Assembly: GCA_949752745.1 (NCBI GenBank)
Contig: OX457026.1
Coordinates: 76,991,275 to 77,055,274, forward strand
Direction: 5' to 3'
DNA from: Protula sp. h YS-2021
Lineage: Eukaryota; Annelida; Polychaeta; Sabellida; Serpulidae
Length of the DNA: 64,000 nt
The translations under genes were made by a program, and so were the position numbers. This document shows, piece by piece, positions 23,116 to 32,996 of the stretch. How positions within the stretch are numbered: position 1 is the first letter of the stretch; each line of letters opens with the position of its first letter. Below the pieces are notes generated by a model. It worked only from the letters and a program-made list of their open reading frames with translations. It made no database searches and was not told the DNA's origin.

Positions 23116-23420
23116 CAAGTTATTTTTTCGCCAGATTTTTCTTTAAAATTTATCCATTTTAACGCATCTTAATAGCAATTGCAGTAACTTTTTAAATGAA
23201 ATAATTTAAACCTGGTCCTAACCACAGCACCGGTGCGATGTTGGTAATAATTGTCCTAAAACGGCGATGGTGCCGAATCGCGGACGGTCTCAAAACGTCG
23301 ACGCCGTTTTGGGACCTCTGAATCTTGGAATATGATCCCAAAATGGCACCGGCGCCGTTTCAAAACGGCCCCGGTCCTAAAACGGCCCTGAACATATATT
23401 TCTCAGAGCTACGAAGCATC

Positions 23421-24265
23421 CCATTGTTCCGCTAATACGAGTGAACATCATGTGTTGTTAGGCATGAATCCTGCATACCAGCCCTATTATTCAAACAAGT
23501 TCATGCACAGTATACCCAGGCATAATTTTTAATGGGCTGCATATCTTTTATTTCTTCGTTAAAGTGCAGAAAAGTGAGCTTCCTCACTCACCTGTTGTAT
23601 GTTTAAAATATAAACTCAAATATTGATAGATGCAGATACGAGTATAAATTGATAGGTGCAGACACGGGTATAAATTTGTTCCGTATAACCACAATATTTT
23701 ACTTTTAATTTATTCCGTGCTTTTTGAAATACAAATTCAAAAGTTTCTGATGGATAGTTACTAAATATATTGTCACTTTTTCGCGTAATAAACCGGGGTG
23801 CCTGGATGTGAACAAATGCCAATTATGGCGAGGGATTATGGTTAGTTCCATATTCTTTTCTTTTAAGGAAAGCGCAACACAGAAATTTTATACCATTGCC
23901 GTTGACAAGAATTTGTTATTAATCCTCTGATAAGTGAGAAATTTGCTCGTAGATTTGCAAAGAAAGATTAACCAGAAAATGCCCCAAACAGTTCTTTTGT
24001 AAGGAAAAATCCCTCGCAGCTGATTGATTGATTCTGTCTTGTGTCGTCAGACTGAGGAAGATAGCGAACTGCAGTCTTTTGTTGACGTCGTCATCTTGGG
24101 TGTGCTAGATCGTTCGTATCGCTTTGGCTGATTGATTCATGTGTAGACCGTGATTGGTTCCATATTGGTTCTGCTGTCCGTGTTTGGTTCATGTGCAGAT
24201 CGCCATTTTATTTCCCAGACTTTGTACTGTTTACCATAGAAATACAATGTATACTTTTGTGTTTT
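23421..24265. other. Intergenic, nothing recognised
   Basis: A tandem-like phrase GATAGATGCAGA(T)ACG(A/G)GTATAAATT occurs twice at about 23625-23670. Otherwise there is no feature I can support. Confidence 0.4.
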
Positions 24266-24270
24266 TAGAC

Positions 24271-25550
24271 AAGCCGACTACATCGGGCTGGTCTTATCAA
24301 TAGAGGGGCATCCGCCGTCTGTATGTACGTATGTACGTGTGTAAACTTTTACTTAAAGTGCTTCTTCTTCTTCTGTTTTGATCGGATTCCTTTCAAATTT
24401 TGTACGAATGTTCTCTAGGTAGGCCTCCCTTGAAAAAATATTTTTTTGGCGATCCGCCAAAAAGTGGCTAAATAGCGGGCATTTAAAATTTTTTGTTGCC
24501 AATTTTCAACATGCTTGTTCTCAAACAACTTTGATCAGATTTTCTTTAAATGCTTGCACGAATGTTCTTAACATGGGCCTCTCTTGAAAATTTACTTTTT
24601 TTTTTGGCGATCCGCCAAAATGTGACGAATGGGGGGCATTTTTAAAAATTTTTTATCACACAATTTTCAAAATGCTTCTTCTCCAATAATTTTGATTCGG
24701 TTCCTTTGCAATATTGTCCGAATGTTTTCTTGTGAGGTCTCTTTAAGAAATACTTGTTTCGGCGATCTGCCAAAAATTGGCCAAATTTGGGCATTTTTAA
24801 CCTATTGGCTTAAAATTTTCAAAATGCTTCTTCCCTCACAATTTGAATCAGATTTTCTTTAAATTTTGAACGGATATCCTTTAGGTATACCTCTCTTGGA
24901 ATGGTGTTTTTTTTTTTTGGCAATCCCCCGAAAATTGGCCAAATGTTGGACATTTTCTTTAATTTATTGGCTTCAAATTTTCAAAATGCTTCTTTTCACA
25001 CAATTTGGATCGCTTTTCTGTTCAATTTTTACGACTGCTCTCATGGTAGGCCTCTCTTGAAAAGTAACATTTTTGGCGATCCGCATAAACTTGGTTAAAT
25101 GGGGGCAACTTGTAATTTACTGATAACCAATTTTCAAAATACTTCATCTCCCACAATTTGGATCGGACTCCTTTTCAATTTTTTACGATTGATCTCCTGA
25201 TGTTTTCTTTTGAAAAATTACTTTTTTGCGATCCGCCAAAAATTGGTCAAATGGAGGTGTGCGGGGGGGGGGGGGCATTTAAATTTTTTTTCATTGTCAA
25301 TTTTCAAAGTGCTTCTTCTTCCATAATTTTGATCAGGTTTTCTTTAAATTTTGTACGAATGTTCTTTAGGTAGGCCTCTCTTGAGTGATACTTTTTTGGC
25401 GATCCCCCAAAATTGGCCAAATGGAGGGCATTGTTTAATTTATTGGCTTAAAAATTTCAAAATGCTTCTTTTCACACAATTTGGATCGCATTTCTGTCCA
25501 GTTTTGTACGAATGTTCTGTAGGTAGGTCTGTCTTGAAAGTTCGTAGTAG
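24271..25550 (+). repeat. Hairpin-headed array of about seven 157-bp units
   Basis: The head AAGCCGACTACATCGGGCTGGTCTT (about 24273-24298) and GTCTGTATGTACGTATGTACG precede the array. The word GGCGATCCGCCAAAA (or variants) occurs near 24451, 24609, 24764, 24922, 25078, 25230 and 25401, giving periods of 152-171 bp, mostly 155-158. Each unit contains CAAAATGCTTCTTCTC, TTTGGATCGGATT(C)CTTT, TTTTGTACGAATGTTCT and AGGTAGGCCTCTCTTGAAAA. Two or three more diverged units resume at 26560-26960 after the inserted minisatellite. Confidence 0.8.
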
Positions 25551-25555
25551 AGTCG

Positions 25556-26210
25556 AGGGAAAGACGTCCTTAGCCAAAAGGTCCCGGCCATAAAGTCCCT
25601 GGCCATAAGGTCACCAAATGAAATTAGGGCCAAAACGTCCCCAATGCTAAAAAATGTATGATAACCTAAATTAACGCATTATCAAGCTTTACTCCGGCTT
25701 TAAAGTCCCCGGCCGTAAGGCCCCTCGCCATAAGGTACACAACCATAATGTTCCTGGCCATATGGTCGCCGGCCATGAGGTCCACAAATGAATTTAGGGC
25801 GAAAACTCCCAATAGCAGAAAACGTATGATTACCTAAATTAACGCTTTATTCAGTTTTACCCCGGCTGTAAGGTGCCTGGCCATAATGTCTTCGCTCATA
25901 AGGTCCCCAAATAAATTTAGGGCCAAAACGTCCCAAAAGCAAAAAAAGTATACCCTAAATTGACCCTTTATTACACTTTACACCGGCCATATGCCCCCCC
26001 CCTACCATCAGGTCCCCAAATGAATTTATGGCCAAAACCTCCCCAAAGCTAAACAAAATTATGATAACCTAAATTAACGGTTTATTAATTTTTCCCCCTC
26101 CCATAAGTTCCCCGGCCAAAATGTCCCCAATCATTAGGTCCCCAATTAAATTTAGGCCCAGAACGTCAACAAAGCCAAAAAAAGTATTAAGCTTTACAAT
26201 ATTTTTTACA
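25556..26210 (+). repeat. Minisatellite GGCCATAAGGTCCCC with about 117-bp higher-order unit
   Basis: Short phrases (GGCCATAAGGTC, GGCCAAAACGTCCCC, GGTCCCCAAATGAATTTA) are organised in a larger unit ending CCTAAATTAACGC, at about 25665, 25833, 25953 and 26068 (spacings 168, 120, 115). Four to five units are present. The array interrupts the 157-bp array on both sides, so it was inserted or expanded inside it. Confidence 0.75.
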
Positions 26211-26329
26211 TGCTTTAAAGGCAAAATTCAGTTAAGAAATGACAAAAATTGCCAAAAATTACATTGGGCTTAGCAATTGTGCAATATTTTTTTCCGTACC
26301 ACTTATTACCGTTTCTCGTAGGGACCTGC

Positions 26330-26960
26330 AACCTTGTACAATGAAAATATATATAATGTATATGTGCATCGTTGTATTATTTTTGAAATCAGCGAAAAAG
26401 TGATTGGGGGAATTTTGGACCGAAATAGCTCGTCCGTTATAGAAGGTGTTCACTATTGGGAAGTGTTCAGTAATGGGGGTTTTACTGTATATAATTTGCC
26501 TTACACGGCGGAATCCTGTCTCACCGAGACTCTAGTTTCGTGGCATTTTAAAATATTTTGTAACAATATTCTAAAAGTTTTTTCTTCCACATTTTGGATC
26601 GGGTTACCTTCTAATTTTACATAAATTTTCACCAGACCTTCTTCTCTTAAAAGCTAGTTTTTTGGCGATCCAAAAGAAAATTGGTTAAATGGGTAGCATT
26701 TTAAAACTTTTGGGGGCCTATTAAATTTTGCATGGATGTTTACTTGGCAGGCCTTTCTTTGATCGAATTGTATCCAAATTTTTCATAAATCACTAGGCAG
26801 TCCTCTTTGGAAAAGTTGCTTTTCTGGCGATCCTCCAGAAATTGGCTAAATGGGGGCATTTAAAAATATTTAGTGGCCAAGTTTCAAAATACTTGTCTCA
26901 CAATTTTCACTGGGTTCCTTTATAAATTTGTACGAATTTTCAACAACCAGGTTTAACATA
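26330..26960 (+). repeat. Further units of the 157-bp and 178-bp families
   Basis: 26334-26420 matches the 4.75-5.0 kb repeat body (AATATATATAATGTATATGTGCATCGTTG, TTTTTGAAATCAGC). 26560-26960 resumes the GGCGATCC family (about 26655 and 26828) with TTTTGGATCGGGTTACCTT and TACGAATTTTCA words. No gene is supported. Confidence 0.55.
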
Positions 26961-27239
26961 TGGCAATCATGTTTTGGCGACCATGCGAGCATAGTGCTAG
27001 GTGATTTACTAGATCTCGGCTGGTCACAGTGTTCCTGGACATTCTTGTTTTTTATTGTCTTTATTCCAGGAATTTCATATGCTATGTATTAGCAATGTTT
27101 GGTTCGACCTCCTCTGTCAGTGGCATATATCTGTTCCGTATATATTTCCCTAAGATCATTAAAAAGCCCTAATTTTATCGCGCTTGACTGACAATCTGGA
27201 GTTTGTGCTTAAGCTGGGCTTAAACTTTGGACACCTTAA

Positions 27240-27875
27240 CTAATCAGGTAAAGATCTAGGCTGGTATTGATTTTTGGCCCGATCGGGCAATTTAAAATGC
27301 CCGCCGAGCGGCCATCTTCTTTGTTGACACCAACTTTTTCTAAACACCATAGCCTGAAGAGTACTTCACCGATCATCACGAAATTTTGTGCAGGGAGTAA
27401 TCAGGTAAAGAACTAGACTGGTATTGATTTTGGGCTCGATCGCAAAATTCATAATGGCTGCCGGCCGCCATCTTGAAATTTTCGGGAAAAATCTTTCACA
27501 CAGGATAAGTGAAAAACTACTCTGCTGATCATCACTAAATTTTAGACACACATTTACCGGGTCAAAATCTCGGCTAGTACTGATTTTCGGCTCGATTGGA
27601 TAATTCAAAATGGCTGCCAACCGCCATCTTGAATTTTTCTTGTAAACGCGATAAGTGAAAAACTACTTGGACGATCATCACCAAATTTTATACACACATT
27701 TACCAGGTCTAATTTTTGGCTTCTATTGATTTTGAGCCCGATTGAAAAATTCAAAATGGCTGTCGGCCGCCATCTTGAATTTTTCGTTAATATTTCTTGT
27801 AAACGCGATAAGTGAAAAAATACTTGGCCGATCATCACCAAATTTTTATAAACACATTTCCGGTCAAAATAAACC
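27240..27875 (+). repeat. Tandem array, four units of about 150 bp
   Basis: CGATCATCAC(C/G)AAATTTT occurs at about 27371, 27527, 27673 and 27830. Each unit also holds TTCAAAATGGCTGCCGGCCGCCATCTTGAA and GATAAGTGAAAAACTACTTGG. The layout parallels the 24.3-kb array but the sequence differs. Open frames on either strand are repeat by-products. Confidence 0.75.
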
Positions 27876-28009
27876 CTTGGGCAGACCTTACGTGGGCCGA
27901 GGGGTATTGCCATCACTGATGGCTCTTGTATTTCTATTTTTATTTTACTTTGAATACCAAAACAAAAATAAAGCAACGAAGTGACTGTCATTTTTTTATT
28001 TGTAAAATA

Positions 28010-28315
28010 CCTTAAAAAAAAAAGCAAAATTTTTCTGTCTGGAACGAAGGTCTTTCCTGCCATTTAAAATCTGATGTTGTGGGCAATTCCACGCAAATAG
28101 TCAACAGTCGATTTTCGAAGTCGCGGACTATTTGGCGAATGCGCTGCGCAGAGTCGGCGTACTGGCGGCGTGGTGGCTCGGGCGAGTGGCCATCCATAAT
28201 TTGACCAGGTTCACCGCGAACATTACGGCGGATCCGACCGATGTACACGTAAAAACCAACGACTCCGGAATTTCCGGCTTTGATTCGTTTTTGCTGGCCC
28301 TGAGGTGGCCAGCTT
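28010..28315 (-). pseudogene. Coding-like GC-rich fragment of unknown origin
   Basis: The minus strand from about 28315 has an open frame of about 95 codons including GVVGFYVYIGRIRRNVRGEP, QIMDGHSPEPPRRQY and RIRQIVRDFENRLLTICVEL. GC content and third-position bias differ sharply from the AT-rich flanks. It lacks an ATG-stop structure I trust and I do not recognise a family. It could be a transposon gene fragment or a retrocopied host exon. Confidence 0.3.
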
Positions 28316-28479
28316 AAAGTTCATTAGTTTGGATAAAGCATGTAAATTGCAATTGCGACAATGTTGAAAGGACAATTACACGGCCTCCAATTAGAAGATA
28401 AAAGGGCAATATTTTGTAAAAAAAAAATACAAATACAAAGAAATGCAAAGAAAATAAAAATAAGAAAAATAAAAATGAA

Positions 28480-28572
28480 TTGCGGGGGGGGGGGGGGGGG
28501 GGCGAGGAATAGTCCTCGGGGGAGTTATCCTACGGGGGAAATTGTTCGGGAGGGGGGGGGGGGAATTGATGG
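28480..28572 (+). repeat. G-tract cluster
   Basis: Runs of G (about 20 at 28483-28502 and 12 at 28551-28562) with intervening GGGGGA groups: TCCTCGGGGGAGTTATCC, TACGGGGGAAATTG. The runs could form G-quadruplexes. They are similar in style to the C/G arms of the 2784-3442 foldback element. Confidence 0.7.
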
Positions 28573-28587
28573 GGGAAATTGTTTTTG

Positions 28588-28992
28588 AACCAAATATTTT
28601 CTGGTAGGCTATTCCGGAATAAACTACCGATAAATCGAATGTCACAGAAATCGAATTATTTTCATTATTTCATCATTTTATGTTGCAGACTATATAAACA
28701 ACTTGTGTTCTTCCGTTATAAATAGAAAAATATGAACAAAATTGAAAATGTAAATAAATTTTAAAAATATGAAATTTCAATAGGTTATTCAATACTGAAC
28801 TAACGACATTTTAATAAATATCCAAAGGTAAATTCAGTGTTTCAAAATTTTTTTTTTATTTTCACCAAAAGATAAAAATTTACATTGTTCAACTTATTTC
28901 GCCCTTTGGTATAAGAAAAAGCATTATTGATTTCTGTAACGTTTGAATTATTGCTGTCTGTTCCGGAATAGCCTACCAAAAAATATCTGGTT
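28588..28992. mobile_element. Small foldback element (32-bp inverted ends)
   Basis: AACCAAATATTTTCTGGTAG...GCTATTCCGGAA (28588-28619) is mirrored by TTCCGGAATAGCCTACCAAA...TATCTGGTT (28961-28992) with about three mismatches. The 340-bp interior is very AT-rich and non-coding. It may extend left to include the G-tract cluster. Confidence 0.65.
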
Positions 28993-29930
28993 TCTTATTT
29001 GCTTCAGAATTCTTATTTTAAATAGCGGTTTACATTTGTCATCAAATGTCATACTTTCTAATTCAAAGCAGTTGATGCTAGATCAGTTGTCAGACAATCA
29101 ACTGTCATAACGTCGTCTGAAGCCAATATGTAGGCAGCTGCACAGCAGAATTTGCGTCAGATGTCATTTTTAGATGCAGAAGTCGTATAAAGAATCTTTT
29201 TCTTTTGATTATTTTGGTGAAATCACCATTGTAAATCAATACTGTGACAGATGATTGTGAAGTGACAAGAAATCATTATGTATTTCATCTTTTTATATAA
29301 TAAGAAAGAAGAGTGTGAAAAAATAAATTAAATCGATAAAACGTACTCATGCCCTCCGTTAGTGTAATAAGACAACGTACAAGGTGGGATGATTTATTTT
29401 GATGTGATGTTCCTCCGCAAAACGTTGTGGTATTTAAATAACAAAGAAATTATCGATAAACGGCAATACCTTTGGGTATTCAGCTGCAGCTTGAAGCGTC
29501 AATCGATTTCAAAGTTCTCAGCATTGGAAAATTGTGTGCGCATTCTCAGCACGCATTATTTAGGTTGTTTTAAATCAAACCAACAATTGTACAATTCTTC
29601 AGCGCATTTTTTTCTGTTATTTTGTTTGTTCATTCATGCGAGAGGGGCATATGACTCTGATCTAGCTAGAGCTAGTTTCAATAGTGTGTTTACATCTGAG
29701 TGGTGCGAGTGCACGAGCTTCAAGAAATACATTTACAATTGATTGATAGTATAGGGATAAGTAAAATAACAGCAGCAGTGACTTGTTTCTTATCAGGTGA
29801 AGACACTGCATCACACAATGACTGAAATAGATCCATAACTCAGACGGGAAAATGAGTGTTTGCATCTTTAATACGAGACAGAGAGTGCAATGCATGGAGC
29901 AGTGGACATATTATATGACAAAGTAGAAGG
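28993..29930. other. Upstream flank of CPLANE1, nothing recognised
   Basis: AT-rich. An open frame at 29389-29742 has no recognisable domain. The CPLANE1 promoter and 5' UTR may lie here, but no core element is distinctive enough to call. Confidence 0.4.
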
Positions 29931-29934
29931 TCGT

Positions 29935-29972
29935 ATTACATGTCTTCTACGGAATTACATGTCTTCTACGGA
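29935..29972 (+). promoter_or_regulatory. Perfect 19-bp tandem duplication upstream of CPLANE1 ATG
   Basis: ATTACATGTCTTCTACGGA occurs twice without a gap, ending 67 bp before the start codon. Its place in the presumed 5' UTR or promoter makes a regulatory role possible, but there is no direct evidence. It is not an RFX X-box sequence. Confidence 0.3.
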
Positions 29973-30039
29973 ATAACGCACGCGAATTGCCAGCGCTTGA
30001 ACGGATAAGTTACAAGTGTACAGTGGACAACCGGGCAAG

Positions 30040-30120
30040 ATGAAACTGGAACTAGAAGTGCTGGCATCCACGTCCATCAAAAGGAAGAAGCCCTGGCCAG
30101 CCACTGCTTTCATAGGCGAG
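30040..30120 (+). CDS. CPLANE1: CPLANE1 exon 1 (start codon)
   Basis: Residues 1-27. ATG at 30040 with A at -3; donor GTCAGT follows 30120; ends in phase 0. MKLELEVLASTSIKRKKPWP closely matches the remembered vertebrate start (MEIRLEILTSTSIKQKKPWP), which fixes the initiation site despite a 3.1-kb intron. Confidence 0.95.
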
Positions 30121-32960
30121 GTCAGTTGCTTTTATGGCTTCGAAGATCTTTAAGCAGGGGCTTTCGAGATGGGTTTGAACTAAAAAAATAATAAAATTAA
30201 AAGTAGTACAGAGAATATTGAATATCAAGATCTATTTACTCGAAATTACTTGCAGTAAATATTTTTTTGTTATTTTATTAAAATGAAAGTTATCAGGATA
30301 GCATTGTCAAATAATTTTTGCTGTTGCAAAATAGAATAGGGGGCATAATTTTCAAAGGTACCAAAAGAACTAGGTGAATAATGCTAGTTATGCGGACTTG
30401 TGTTTGGTTGATAGGGGTTGGGCCCAGGAGATTTGGGAGGGAAGGGGGGGGGGTGTGATACTTCTGAAAGATCGCAAGTACTCGTAGATGTCCGTCATTA
30501 TTTATTAAAAAATAATACACCCAGCAACATAGACGATAACGCATCAAAACATGAGTGTGTACCTTATCTGGATAAATGCACTATTTGTCATTACAAGGCC
30601 ACTCCACAGTGTCGTGATGATCCTTCTATTTACCCGTACATACTACTTAACGCGTCTATTAATTTTTTTTTCATACATATCAAAGCCTGGCGGGTAGATG
30701 ATTAATGCTCGATGAAGTATTTGAATAGAACTGACATACCGACTCTGTTCACTGGCTCCGTAGAGGAGAAGCAAAACCACCCATATATCCAGAGGGACCG
30801 CATTTCGATACTATTAAAAGAAGTGATACACTTGAGAAGTATGCCGGAGAAAATCGCCCTCGGAAAAACTCGCCCCCAGGAGAAAGAAACTTCACATTGC
30901 CGATATTGGCAACTGGTGGGAAAAGCGCCCACCCCTCGCCCCCGGCTCTTTCCTTCCGGAGAACCCCCCCCCCCCCCTTGTACAATATCTTGTTTTTACC
31001 GTATGTGTCTGGGAGTGTTAACTGAGGGTGGAGAACTAACAAGGGATTTAGTCATTGTTTGGTTTCACGTCAGAAAATAACAGTTGTACAAATGATTGCG
31101 TGGGTGGGGGGTGGGGGGGGGGGGGTGGCTATTACTAAATGGACTAACAAAACCCCACCAGAAACCGGAGTACATTTTAGAAGCACGATCTCCTAAGTTG
31201 AGTAAATTTTATAGAACTACTTCATTGATCTATTTCCTGCCAGATCGTAAAAAACCGGAATTTGACGTAATTTTTTATTCTGCCAAGCCGTAAAAATCCG
31301 GTGTCAAAATTTTATACACTTGTGATTTAGTTAGGAATGTGCAATGCATTTAGTTTATCCCAGGGTGGAATGTTACACGAGATGAAGCCTCGCCTCGTGT
31401 AACATTCCAACTCGATGGGTAACATTCCAACTCAAGGGGTAACATTCCTCGTGTAACATTCCAACCAGAGGGTTAGCAAAACTGCATGTCACCGTCCTAA
31501 CTATATCATAATTGTTTAGTTGCATTTGTTATATCCACAGAAGTATAAAGTAACGAATTTGTGCCGTGTTGTCAATCTTCAAATACTTCGCTGATACCAG
31601 GCGCTCCACGTCACTGGCTTTCGTCATGACTCTGAGTACTTAGAAACGCCGCTAGAAAATACTCTGTGTGGCGTTCATGTGTTGTAAACAGTGCTTTATG
31701 CTTATAAACCGGTTTTTTTATATCTTAATTTATTATTTTATTGAGAAGTTCAAAGCGAGGTTTAAAAAAAAGGGTTTGGGATTCTCAACGATTCGCAAAC
31801 ATTCTAAAGATGTCTGATTTTGAACGAAACCACACATATTAAGGTAAAAAGAATGTTTATGGGTATATTAGCAGTATCTCACATTTTCTAAAACTTTTTA
31901 TTGACCTGACACGCCACTTTCAACTCCAATTGCAAAAAAAAAAAAAAAAAAAAAATCACGGGACGCTGGACGATGTAACAGTTAATTTTGTCAACTATGT
32001 CTCAGTCAAATTTGTTAAACACCTCTCGAACAATCAGAAAGAAGCTTTTTGTTTACAAATGCAACAAAAAAATTTGAATACTCTTATCTCCAGAAATACA
32101 TACAGGATTGCACACATGTATCTATATACGAAAGGAGTGCTTTCTCCGTGCTCCACTTTAAAAGGAAAACAAAGCTTCCTCTAATCAAGCAAACAATAAG
32201 TAACAGGTTAACATTTTTACAAAGGCTTTCATAGCTCCCTCGTATACTTAACCCCCTACCAACTTGGAGGATAGTATTTTGCGAGATAGCAGCATTCACT
32301 TTTTTCAAGCTCCAGCAATCGTTTCGAATCCGTCGACTGTAGTGAAATGCGGGTTGATATTTTTTAAAATAATTTTCTTCAGTTGCAAAAAAAAAAAAAA
32401 CCCTGGCTAAAGGCGATTCACCTCTTTCGTTAAGTTTATAATATTGTGCCTTAAGGAAAAATGTCTTGATTATAATAAAAATAATGTAATTTTTCTTTCC
32501 TTCGAAAATTGAACGAAGTGATAAGCTTAGTGGTTGTGTGCGACATCTCTGCTGAAATTAATACTAAAAAAAGGGGGGGGGATAATAATAATATTAATAA
32601 CAACAACAGCACCAACAACAGCAACAACAACAACAATAATAATAATAGTGTGTGCATTGACTGAGCGTTAAAAGGTGGTTCTTAAATTTGACCATTCAAC
32701 TGCTTTACATAAAACGTATTGCAGCAGCTGCTCTCCTATTGCGCCGTTGGAATGAATGTAAAAACAATAATCGAACTCTGCGGATTGACTTTGCACGACC
32801 CTAGATCATAGGACATTGTCATAAAGAAAAACTGAGTTTGTTATGATTCAGTTGCTGACAGTATTATAATAATTAAAAAAAATATCGGAAGATAATCCTT
32901 ATGCAAGGTTTACATTTTTGCACAAGATGGCAAACATTATTGCCTTGAAGAAAGGCCATA

Positions 32961-32996
<36 letters not shown>

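Larger units (their letters stand above)
22080..23420. mobile_element. Foldback element with GCCGTTTTGGGAC inverted arms
   Basis: The left arm (about 22080-22310) reads CGTAGCTC, TATATATGTTACGCGCC, then repeated GCGCCGTTTT(G/A)AGACGGC and GTCCCAAAATGGC words, themselves palindromic. The right arm (about 23215-23415) is the inverse: AAAACGTCGACGCCGTTTTGGGAC, GGCACCGGCGCCGTTTCAAAACGGC, ACATATATTTCTCAGAGCTACG. The interior is about 0.9 kb of AT-rich DNA containing a 15-bp minisatellite and a minus-strand protein fragment, both annotated separately. The arms hold many nested palindromes. Confidence 0.7.

Noticed and set aside
26334..26624. 96-codon plus-strand open frame
   Set aside because: Falls on units of two dispersed repeat families; no protein motif.
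29389..29742. 117-codon open frame upstream of CPLANE1
   Set aside because: No motif and AT-rich composition; could be 5' flank. No evidence for coding.
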